NCBI GenBank assembly: GCA_018970965.1
Contig: JAGWVG010000127.1
Coordinates: 1-5,547, forward strand
Reading direction: 5' to 3'
Length of the DNA stretch: 5,547 nucleotides
Origin: Alphaproteobacteria bacterium
GTDB taxonomy: Bacteria; Pseudomonadota; Alphaproteobacteria; Sphingomonadales; Sphingomonadaceae
Part shown: piece after piece, positions 1-5,547 of the stretch
How the letters are laid out: every line of letters begins with the position of its first letter
Numbering within the stretch: position 1 is the stretch's first letter
Translations under genes and position numbers: made by a program
Notes under the pieces: model-generated
Database searches by the model: none
Told to the model about the DNA's origin: nothing
What the model saw: the letters and a program-made list of their open reading frames with translations, nothing else

Positions 1-32
1 CGCCGCCATGGATGCTGAGCCACATTCAGCAT
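1..32 (-). CDS. Possible start of a further operon gene, truncated at the left edge
   Basis: After the rnr stop codon, an ATG lies only 8 bases downstream on the same strand. It opens a frame reading MLNVAQHPWR that is still open at the window edge. A weak AAAGAA purine stretch precedes it. Close packing after rnr would fit continuation of the operon. In alphaproteobacteria rnr is sometimes followed by a small DUF983 (zinc-ribbon membrane) protein gene, but the ten codons visible cannot show this. An alternative start is the ATG at 9, reading MAA in a different frame. The same bases also form a 7-bp hairpin, so this stretch may instead be non-coding. Confidence 0.3.
   Translation of the reverse strand, partial: MLNVAQHPWR
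12..32 (-). repeat. Perfect 7-bp inverted repeat just after rnr
   Basis: The arms ATGCTGA (12-18) and TCAGCAT (26-32) are perfectly complementary around a 7-base spacer, 8 bases past the rnr stop. A hairpin here could protect the mRNA 3' end or act as a weak terminator. There is no T run on the downstream (left) side, where the strand reads CCATGGCGGCG, so it is not a canonical intrinsic terminator. The outermost arm contains the ATG of the possible next gene, so the structure could instead cover that start. Confidence 0.4.
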
Positions 33-40
33 GACGTTCT

Positions 41-2269
41 TTAACGGCGGCGGCCTTGGTGGCGGATATTGCCGGGGCGGCCGCGTTTGCCCATCACGGG
101 GCGGCGGACCTTATCTTTCCGATCCCGCCGCATGGGCAAATGGTTGGCGCCTTCGGGCAGTTCAAAGCGCAGCGCGCCCGAAATGGGGTTGGCCTCGGCC
201 AGCCGCAATTGGATATGCTGGCCGACGCGATATTGCTCGCCCGTGTTTTCGCCCGTCAGTGTCAGATGCGCGGGATCAAAATGGAAATAGTCCGTCCCCA
301 AGGTGGAAATCGGCACCAGCCCATCGCCGCCCAAGCCCTGCACCGTGGCAAAGAAGCCGAAATTGGTAACGCCCGTGATCCGCGTTTCAATAATCTCGCC
401 GACGCGCATCGCAAGGAAGGCGGCGACATAGCGGTCCACAGTCTCGCGCTCTGCCTCCATCGCGCGGCGTTCGCACGACGAGATGGTTTCGCCAATCACA
501 GTCATCCGCTGCGCATCTTCGGCGGTCAGCGCGGTGGCCTTCGCTTCCGGGTCCAGCCCATAGGCATCGACCAGCGATCGGTGGACGATCAAGTCTGAAT
601 AGCGGCGAATGGGCGAAGTGAAATGCGCGTAAGAGCCAAGCGCCAAGCCAAAGTGCCCGGCATTTTGCGGGCTGTAATAGGCCTGGGTTTGGCTGCGCAA
701 AATCTGCTCCATCACCTCGGTGCGATATTCCGCCTCGTCCAATTGCTTGATCAGGCGGTTAAAGGTTTTGGGCGTGATCACCTGGCCCAGCGCAAAGGCG
801 ATGTCGAAGGTCGCCAGATAATCTTTGAGGCCGACCAGCTTTTCCCGGCTCGGCGGCTCATGCACGCGGTACATCACCGGGGCCTTGCGCTCTTCCAACG
901 CTTTTGCCGCGGCGACATTGGCCGCAATCATATAATCTTCAATCAGGCGGTGCGCATCGAGCCGTTCACGCGGCGCGACTGATTGAATGCGGCCATCTTC
1001 ATCCAGAACCACGCGCCGTTCGGGCAAGTCGAGGTCCAGCGGCTCGCGCCGATCCCGCGCTTTGCTCAGCGCCGCCCAACAGGCCCAGAGCGGCTTCAAT
1101 GCCGCCTCGGTCAGATCATGCGGGCGGGTGCCATCAATCGCGGCTTGGGCGTGTTCATAGGGGATATTGGCCGCCACGCGGATAACGGCGCGCGAAAAGC
1201 GATAGCTTTGGATTGCGCCATCGCTGGCAATGACCATATGGCACGCCATCGCCGCGCGATCATGCCCCGCGCGCAGCGAGCAGACATCGGCTGAAAGTTG
1301 TTCGGGCAGCATGGGGACAACGCGATCAGGGAAGTAGACGCTGTTGCCCCGCTTGCGCGCTTCCTTGTCCAGCCGCGATCCGGGACGGACGTAAAAGCTG
1401 ACATCGGCAATGGCGACGATACAATCAAATCCGCCATCTTCCCGCGCACTGGCCCAGACGGCATCGTCAAAATCGCGCGCATCGACGGGGTCAATCGCGA
1501 CAATCGGCAAATGGCGCAGATCTTCGCGATTGCCGAGCGCATGGCCGGCAATCCGATCCGCCTCGTCCAGCAGCTCTTCGGAAAAGACATGGGGGATGCC
1601 ATATTTGTGAATGGCAATCAGGCTAAAGGATTTGGGCGCAAAGGGATCACCCAAAATCTCAGTGACTTTCGCGGTAATGCGGTTGTTGCGGCCCGTCTTT
1701 TCGGCAAGGACCAGATCGCCCTCATCCGCTTCGCCAATATCGGAAATCAGCGTGTCGCGGCGTTCGCGCTTATCAATGGCGCGCAGCCAGAACCTGTCCC
1801 CTTCGCGCGCGACAACACCCAAAATTTGCTCTTCGCCCTTGGCGAGCTTTTTCATGGGGTGCGCGACATGGCCAGCGCCCGCCTCTTCGGTGCGCGCCAA
1901 GATGCGATCCCCCACACCCAGCGCAGAAGATCGGCGGCCCCGCTCCATCACGCGCAGGCGCGGTGGGGGCTTTCCTTCCGCCTCCCAATGTTCGGGAATG
2001 GCAATCACTTGCCCATCTTCAACATCAACAATGCGCAGCACTGTCACCTTGGGCAGGCCGCCCATTTTGTGAAAGGCGCGGCCCGGCGCGCTATCAATCA
2101 GGCCCTCATCGGCCATGTCTTTTAAGAGCGCCTTGAGCGCGATTTTCTCATTGCCTTTAAGGCCAAAGGCGCGCGCAATTTCTCGCTTGCCGGCGGGCGT
2201 GTCAGATTGCGTGATGAAATCAAGGATTTGCTGGCGGCTGGGCAAGCCGGGTGTCGGGCGTTTGGACAT
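41..2269 (-). CDS. rnr: Ribonuclease R (3'-5' exoribonuclease, RNase II/RNB family)
   Basis: RNase R is a cytoplasmic, magnesium-dependent processive 3'-5' exoribonuclease. It degrades structured RNA, including rRNA and mRNA fragments, to 5'-monophosphates. The 742-residue protein has an N-terminal winged-helix region (about 10-70), cold-shock-like RNA-binding domains (about 75-235), the RNB catalytic domain (about 253-580), an S1 domain (about 622-705) and a short basic tail ending in RRR. The metal-binding motif IDPVDARDFDDAV carries D260, D266, D268 and D269, matching the E. coli catalytic aspartates. The conserved block HFTSPIRRYSDLIVHR (549-564) includes R555. It is shorter than the 813-residue E. 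coli enzyme, mainly at the tail. The start is firm: an in-frame TAG lies 12 bases upstream and the next Met is residue 68. A GGGAGGG ribosome-binding-like site sits 14 bases before the ATG, a long spacing. It follows apt by 44 bases with no terminator between, so co-transcription is likely. Confidence 0.97.
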   Translation of the reverse strand: MSKRPTPGLPSRQQILDFITQSDTPAGKREIARAFGLKGNEKIALKALLKDMADEGLIDSAPGRAFHKMGGLPKVTVLRIVDVEDGQVIAIPEHWEAEGKPPPRLRVMERGRRSSALGVGDRILARTEEAGAGHVAHPMKKLAKGEEQILGVVAREGDRFWLRAIDKRERRDTLISDIGEADEGDLVLAEKTGRNNRITAKVTEILGDPFAPKSFSLIAIHKYGIPHVFSEELLDEADRIAGHALGNREDLRHLPIVAIDPVDARDFDDAVWASAREDGGFDCIVAIADVSFYVRPGSRLDKEARKRGNSVYFPDRVVPMLPEQLSADVCSLRAGHDRAAMACHMVIASDGAIQSYRFSRAVIRVAANIPYEHAQAAIDGTRPHDLTEAALKPLWACWAALSKARDRREPLDLDLPERRVVLDEDGRIQSVAPRERLDAHRLIEDYMIAANVAAAKALEERKAPVMYRVHEPPSREKLVGLKDYLATFDIAFALGQVITPKTFNRLIKQLDEAEYRTEVMEQILRSQTQAYYSPQNAGHFGLALGSYAHFTSPIRRYSDLIVHRSLVDAYGLDPEAKATALTAEDAQRMTVIGETISSCERRAMEAERETVDRYVAAFLAMRVGEIIETRITGVTNFGFFATVQGLGGDGLVPISTLGTDYFHFDPAHLTLTGENTGEQYRVGQHIQLRLAEANPISGALRFELPEGANHLPMRRDRKDKVRRPVMGKRGRPGNIRHQGRRR

Positions 2270-2283
2270 AGAAATGCGCTAAA

Positions 2284-2290
2284 CCCTCCC
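2284..2290 (-). promoter_or_regulatory. Candidate ribosome binding site of rnr, distant from the start
   Basis: The strand reads GGGAGGG, a strong purine match to the anti-Shine-Dalgarno, but 14 bases separate it from the rnr ATG, longer than the usual 5 to 9. The in-frame TAG between them rules out a nearer upstream start. Either the spacing is used as it is, or rnr is translated at modest efficiency. Confidence 0.45.
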
Positions 2291-2313
2291 GCCAAGACTT
2301 ACCAGCAAAAGCA

Positions 2314-2850
2314 TCAATGCCCGTCAAAGGCGACGAGGCTATGAACGATAGGCCCTTCGGCCCGCAGCCGTTCTGCCCCGCCCAAATCGGGCAGATCGAC
2401 CAAGAACACAGCAACAGGCACCTCGGTTCCGGCAGAGCGGAGCAGCTTGGTCGCCGCAATGGCGGTGCCGCCTGTGGCAATCAAATCATCGACCAGCGCA
2501 ATCCTGTCCCCCGGGCCGACGGCATCATCGTGAATCTCAATCCGATCTTGGCCATATTCCAGCGCATAATTCATGCCGATGGTGCGGCCCGGCAGCTTGT
2601 CCTTCTTGCGAATGGGCACAAAGCCCAGCCCCATCTCGCGTGCAAGGGCGGCCCCAAAGATAAAGCCGCGCGCCTCAATCCCCGCGATCATCGTCACATC
2701 ATGGCCGGCAAGCGCTGCCTTCATCTGCGCAATTGCAAGGCCAAAGCCTTCAGCATCGCGCAACACGGTGGTGATATCGCGAAACTGAATGCCGGGCTTG
2801 GGGAAATCCGGGATCGTGCGGATCAGCGCCCGCAGAGCATCTGCACTCAT
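2314..2850 (-). CDS. apt: Adenine phosphoribosyltransferase
   Basis: Apt is a cytoplasmic purine salvage enzyme that converts adenine and PRPP to AMP and pyrophosphate. The 178-residue protein matches the family in length and motif order: an N-terminal FPKPGIQFRDIT block (16-27), the GIEARGFIFGAALA loop (58-71), RKKDKLPG (81-88), the YALEYGQDRIEIHDDA block (95-110), and the PRPP-binding loop LVDDLIATGGTA (119-130) with adjacent acids D121 and D122. A longer reading from an ATG at 2934 would add 28 residues. I reject it because family members begin close to the SADALRALIRTIPDFPKPG stretch and because the extension is the shadow of the upstream small gene in another frame. The chosen ATG overlaps the TGA of that gene (ATGA) and has no clear Shine-Dalgarno of its own, which suggests translational coupling. 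It lies 44 bases before rnr in the same direction. Confidence 0.96.
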   Translation of the reverse strand: MSADALRALIRTIPDFPKPGIQFRDITTVLRDAEGFGLAIAQMKAALAGHDVTMIAGIEARGFIFGAALAREMGLGFVPIRKKDKLPGRTIGMNYALEYGQDRIEIHDDAVGPGDRIALVDDLIATGGTAIAATKLLRSAGTEVPVAVFLVDLPDLGGAERLRAEGPIVHSLVAFDGH

Positions 2851-3014
2851 CGCGTCAGCGCATAATAAAGGACGTAAAACCATGAGAAAAACCCATGGAT
2901 GATCGCCCAAAGGATCGATTTGTGCAGCGACCAAGAAATGCTGATCGCCAACGCGCTGCCAAAGCCAATCCCCGCTTTGGTGGCCGAATAAGAGGCTGCT
3001 CGTATCTGCGCCAT
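2847..3014 (-). CDS. Small hydrophobic membrane protein, 55 residues, function unknown
   Basis: An ATG-to-TGA frame of 55 codons precedes apt and overlaps it by four bases (ATGA). The protein begins MAQIRAASYS, then has two hydrophobic stretches: about residues 15-29 (GIGFGSALAISISWS) and about 33-52 (SILWAIIHGFFSWFYVLYYA). It ends LTR. It therefore probably sits in the inner membrane with one or two helices, rich in Trp, Phe and Tyr and with a central His-Lys and His-Gly. A GCGAGG Shine-Dalgarno-like site lies four bases before the ATG, and an in-frame stop closes the frame upstream. The GSALA...ILWAI.HG..SW.YV.YY pattern resembles short uncharacterised bacterial membrane proteins that I recall, but I cannot name a family. 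Stop-start overlap with apt and a plausible ribosome site support a real gene. It appears to be first in the apt-rnr operon and may couple apt translation. Confidence 0.82.
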   Translation of the reverse strand: MAQIRAASYSATKAGIGFGSALAISISWSLHKSILWAIIHGFFSWFYVLYYALTR

Positions 3015-3018
3015 AAGG

Positions 3019-3024
3019 CCTCGC
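3019..3024 (-). promoter_or_regulatory. Ribosome binding site of the small membrane-protein gene
   Basis: The strand reads GCGAGG followed by CCTT and the ATG. The GAGG core with a four-base spacer is an acceptable, slightly short Shine-Dalgarno. It supports the chosen start of the 55-codon gene and is stronger than anything directly before apt. Confidence 0.5.
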
Positions 3025-3063
3025 TCAGTTTATTTGACGCGCATCGTGCCAGCAGAAGGGCTT

Positions 3064-3091
3064 AATGGCCAGAGGCTTTGCCTTTTTCATT
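3064..3091 (+). terminator. Weak hairpin with T run in the peptidase leader
   Basis: On the plus strand AGAGGC (3071-3076) can pair with GCCTTT (3080-3085), including one G-U pair, around a TTT loop. The 3' arm is part of a five-T run (3083-3087). Outer arms AATG (3064-3067) and CATT (3088-3091) can close a longer imperfect stem. No plus-strand gene lies upstream that would need a terminator. If transcription begins upstream near 3040-3060, the hairpin lies in the leader of the peptidase gene and could act as an attenuator. The stem is short and the T run overlaps it, so function is uncertain. Confidence 0.25.
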
Positions 3092-3118
3092 GGCGCGCAA
3101 GGCGCGCAAGGCTAGCAA
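3092..3118 (+). repeat. 9-bp tandem repeat, three units, before the peptidase start
   Basis: Two exact copies of GGCGCGCAA (3092-3100 and 3101-3109) are followed by a third with two mismatches, GGCTAGCAA (3110-3118). The array ends just before the GTG/ATG start sites of the M16 gene. Each unit junction makes a CAAGG core, so the array supplies two Shine-Dalgarno-like AAGG cores (3099-3102 and 3108-3111). The second is 7 bases before the GTG at 3119 and 13 bases before the ATG at 3125. Confidence 0.75.
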
Positions 3119-3124
3119 GTGAAT

Positions 3125-5547
3125 ATGGCCCTTAAAGCATCCAAGCTGTTCGCCCTTCTTTTTCTTGCTTCTACAGGTGCGGCACAGGCTGCGCCCGCAC
3201 CGGCCGCACCTGCCCCTGCGTCCACAGCCGCGATTGTGCCGTGGCTCTATCGGGGCAGCGATATTCCCGTTGATCGCAGCTGGACCTTTGGCGAATTGCC
3301 CAATGGCCTGCGTTATGCCTTGCGCCGCAATGGCGTGCCGCCCGGGCAAGTCTCTATCCGCGCGGCCATTGATGCCGGATCGCTGATGGAAGCGTCCAAT
3401 GAGCAGGGCTATGCGCATTTCTTAGAGCATCTCTCCTTTCGCGGCTCCAAATATGTGGCCGATGGCGAGGCCAAGCGCATTTGGCAGCGTTTAGGCGCAA
3501 CATTTGGCAGCGATTCCAATGCGCAGACCAGCCAGACGCAGACGATTTACAGCCTTGATCTGCCCCAGGCCCGCCCTGCCGCAATTGAAGAAAGCCTGCG
3601 CATCCTTTCAGGCATGATGGCCGCCCCCACCATCTCTGCCACAGAAGTCGAGGCGGAACGCCGGACAGTGATGGCCGAAGCGCGGGAGCGCGATGGCGCG
3701 CAGATGCGCGTCCAAAATGCCATGCTCCAGCTTTTCTTCGCGGGCCAACCGCTCGCCAACCGATCCCCCATTGGGACAAGCGACAGCCTGTCCGCCGCCA
3801 CACCTGTTAGTCTGCGTGCCTTTCATGATCGCTGGTATCGGCCAGACAATATGGTGTTGGCCATTTCGGGTGATGTCGATCCCGCGCAGATCATTCCCCT
3901 TATCACCAAATATTTTGGTGACTGGAAACCTGCTCACGCTGGCCCCGTGCCACCCAGTGATTTCGGCACTCCCAAGGCCAATGCACCGACATCTGCCTTT
4001 CTGGTTGAACCCGGCTTGCCGACAAGCATCAGCATGGCGTGGATCCGGCCCTGGGTCCAACGCGATGACACAATCGCGCTCAATCAAGGCCGACTGGTAG
4101 GCTTCATCGCTCAGCGCATCCTCAACCGGCGGTTGGAAACGCTGGCACGATCAGGCAGCAGTTTTTTGGATGCGGATGTGCAGCAGGATGATGTTGCCCG
4201 CTCAGCCGATATTACCCAAATTGCAATCACGCCCACCAATGGCGATTGGCCTGCTGCTTTGGCCGAAGTGCGCAGCCTTGTCGCAGACGCCCTTACGCGC
4301 CCGCCCAGCCAAAGCGAGGTGGACCGCGAAACAGCCGAATTTAAGGCAATGCTCGATGTGCAGGTTGAAACCACGCGTGCCGAGGCCAGCGCGAAACAGG
4401 CAGATGATTTGATTGAAGCCGTCAACATCCGTGAAACCATTGCCAGCGCAGAAGTGGCGCGGGATATTTTTACGGGGATGATTGGGAAATTTGGGCCAGA
4501 AGATATCCGCCGTGCCATGACCCAATTATTTTCGGGCATTGGGCCGCGTGTTTTGGTGTCCAGCCAAACTGAGATGCCCGATGGTGCCGCGCGATTGGCG
4601 GCAGCGCTTGCCAAGCCTGTGGCTGCACACAGCGCCGCGCCGGACGAAAAGCCAATCAGCATGGATCAGCTGCCACAATTGGGGGCGCCCGGCAGCATCT
4701 CAAAGCGCGAGACGGTCACGGCGCTGGATACGGAAATCCTTACGCTGTCCAATGGCGTCCGCGTTTTGCTTGGCAAGTCCACCTCGGAAGCTGGCCGCGT
4801 TTATGTTCAAGCCCGCTTTGGCGCAGGGCTTGCCGGTCTTCCTGCCGATCACATGACACCAGCATGGGCGGCACAGGCCTTGGGTGCTACCGGCATCGGC
4901 ACGCTCACCCAAGATGCCATTGATCGGTTGACGAGTGGCCGACAAATCAGCCTCAACTTTGGCATCAGCGAAGATGCATTTACGGTCAAAGCCATAACCC
5001 GTCCGGCAGATTTGGCAGATCAATTGCGGCTCATGGCAGTGAAATTTGCGTCTCCCGGCTGGGATGCTGGGCCAATTTTACGGACCCGCGCAGCCGCCGT
5101 CCTAACCTTACGCACCGCCAATTCCTCCCCAAGCGAAGTGCTGGGCCGCAATCTGGGCGCCCTGCTGCGACCAGGCGATGCGCGATGGAAAGTGCCCGAT
5201 CCGGCCGATGCCGAGGCCCTATCACCAGCAGCCTTCCGCGCCTTTTGGGAACCTATTCTGACGAATAGCCCAATCGAGCTTTCTGTGTTTGGCGATTTTG
5301 ATCGCGAGGCCGCACTCAACGCCATCTTACGCAGCTTTGGCGCACTGTCTGCGCGTCCGCTGATCCAAAAAAATCCAACAACCCCGCTTTCCGCTTTTAC
5401 GCCCAATCAAAACCCCGTGCGGCTGACGCATAAAGGGGCGGCAGACCAAGCCATTGCCGTGCTGGTTTGGCCAACGGGCGGCGGCACGAAGGATGCACGC
5501 ACGGCGCATCAATTGGATATTCTGGCTGCGATTTTCAGTGATCGACT
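3125..5547 (+). CDS. Exported M16 (insulinase/pitrilysin) zinc metallopeptidase, 3' end missing
   Basis: This is a periplasmic zinc peptidase of the M16 family, with 807 codons visible and no stop before the window ends. Relatives of this type are usually about 950 residues. Residues 1-22 form a Sec signal peptide: K4 and K7, a LFALLFLA core, and a likely cut after AQA; an Ala-Pro linker (23-36) follows. The first M16 repeat starts near LPNGLRY (58-64). It carries the inverted zinc motif HFLEH (H98, E101, H102) and the distal VEAERRTVMAE, where E185 is the likely third ligand and E178 the conserved partner Glu. It runs to ISGDVD (247-252), followed by an M16 C-type domain. A second repeat starts at LSNGVRV (541-547) with VFGDFD near 721-726 and lacks HxxEH, so it is probably structural. 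The start could also be the in-frame GTG at 3119, which has the better-spaced AAGG; an in-frame TAG at 3113 limits extension. It is divergent from the apt operon. The substrate is unknown. Confidence 0.93.
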   Translation, partial: MALKASKLFALLFLASTGAAQAAPAPAAPAPASTAAIVPWLYRGSDIPVDRSWTFGELPNGLRYALRRNGVPPGQVSIRAAIDAGSLMEASNEQGYAHFLEHLSFRGSKYVADGEAKRIWQRLGATFGSDSNAQTSQTQTIYSLDLPQARPAAIEESLRILSGMMAAPTISATEVEAERRTVMAEARERDGAQMRVQNAMLQLFFAGQPLANRSPIGTSDSLSAATPVSLRAFHDRWYRPDNMVLAISGDVDPAQIIPLITKYFGDWKPAHAGPVPPSDFGTPKANAPTSAFLVEPGLPTSISMAWIRPWVQRDDTIALNQGRLVGFIAQRILNRRLETLARSGSSFLDADVQQDDVARSADITQIAITPTNGDWPAALAEVRSLVADALTRPPSQSEVDRETAEFKAMLDVQVETTRAEASAKQADDLIEAVNIRETIASAEVARDIFTGMIGKFGPEDIRRAMTQLFSGIGPRVLVSSQTEMPDGAARLAAALAKPVAAHSAAPDEKPISMDQLPQLGAPGSISKRETVTALDTEILTLSNGVRVLLGKSTSEAGRVYVQARFGAGLAGLPADHMTPAWAAQALGATGIGTLTQDAIDRLTSGRQISLNFGISEDAFTVKAITRPADLADQLRLMAVKFASPGWDAGPILRTRAAAVLTLRTANSSPSEVLGRNLGALLRPGDARWKVPDPADAEALSPAAFRAFWEPILTNSPIELSVFGDFDREAALNAILRSFGALSARPLIQKNPTTPLSAFTPNQNPVRLTHKGAADQAIAVLVWPTGGGTKDARTAHQLDILAAIFSDR

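Larger units (their letters stand above)
3015..3124. promoter_or_regulatory. Divergent intergenic region with promoters for both operons
   Basis: These 110 bases separate the leftward small gene-apt-rnr operon from the rightward peptidase gene, so both promoters should lie here or just inside the genes. On the plus strand the best -35-like box is TTGACG at 3034-3039. The nearest -10-like sequence, CTTAAT at 3061-3066, is 21 bases away, which is too far for a standard sigma-70 promoter. On the minus strand TTCTGC and AATAAA are 17 bases apart, but would leave a leader of only a few bases before the small gene. Neither pair is convincing; the region is certain to be intergenic, the promoter positions are not. 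Confidence 0.4.

Noticed and set aside
12..32. Intrinsic terminator for rnr
   Set aside because: The hairpin is perfect but only 7 bp, and no T run follows it on the transcribed strand; listed only as an inverted repeat.
1298..2125. Plus-strand 275-codon frame opposite rnr, with several other long antisense frames at 56-598, 623-982 and 983-1294
   Set aside because: All lie within rnr, whose protein shows intact catalytic motifs. Antisense openness is expected from the GC-rich codon pattern, and the translations show no recognisable domain.
2317..2865. Plus-strand 182-codon frame opposite apt
   Set aside because: It is a shadow of apt, with no domain or ribosome site; the minus-strand protein matches Apt along its length.
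3036..3052. TGGCACG on the minus strand, resembling the -24 element of a sigma-54 promoter
   Set aside because: The required GC at the -12 position is absent: ten bases after GG the strand reads GT, and the preceding bases do not match TTGC.
3062..3418. Minus-strand 118-codon frame across the intergenic region into the M16 gene
   Set aside because: It overlaps the signal peptide and zinc-motif region of the peptidase in antisense. Its LALRALRAN stretch is just the tandem repeat translated. No family resemblance.
3608..4087. Minus-strand 159-codon frame, and others opposite the peptidase gene such as 4111-4662 and 5020-5406
   Set aside because: The plus strand is continuously open for 807 codons with M16 landmarks, so these are antisense shadows.

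Overview
The window looks like chromosomal housekeeping DNA from an alphaproteobacterium, most likely a sphingomonad (Sphingomonadales). This rests on moderately high GC by eye, the style of the RNase R and adenine phosphoribosyltransferase proteins, and a large two-repeat periplasmic M16 peptidase of a kind common in sphingomonads. The lineage call is from memory of these families, not from a search. No mobile element, CRISPR array, tRNA or rRNA is visible.

Layout. About 3,015 bases on the left are a minus-strand operon, transcribed leftward. In transcription order it holds a 55-codon gene for a small membrane protein (3014 to 2847); apt (2850 to 2314), whose ATG overlaps the TGA of the small gene in an ATGA junction; and rnr (2269 to 41), 44 bases after apt. 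A further reading frame may begin only 8 bases after rnr and run off the left edge. No terminator separates these genes.

A 110-base intergenic region (3015 to 3124) lies between this operon and a divergent plus-strand gene. It holds a TTGACG box, a short hairpin ending in a T run, and a 9-bp tandem repeat directly before the plus-strand start. The plus-strand gene (3125 to the right edge, 807 codons visible, truncated by the window) encodes an exported M16 zinc metallopeptidase. Its N-terminal half is catalytic (HFLEH plus the distal Glu) and its second half appears inactive.

How they work together. Apt salvages adenine to AMP, and RNase R degrades structured RNA to nucleoside 5'-monophosphates, so both touch the nucleotide pool; any functional link is inference. 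The small membrane protein has no known role that I can name. The divergent peptidase is probably independent and periplasmic. I see no clear evidence of a new multi-gene system. The least described items are the small overlapping membrane-protein gene and the structured leader of the peptidase gene.
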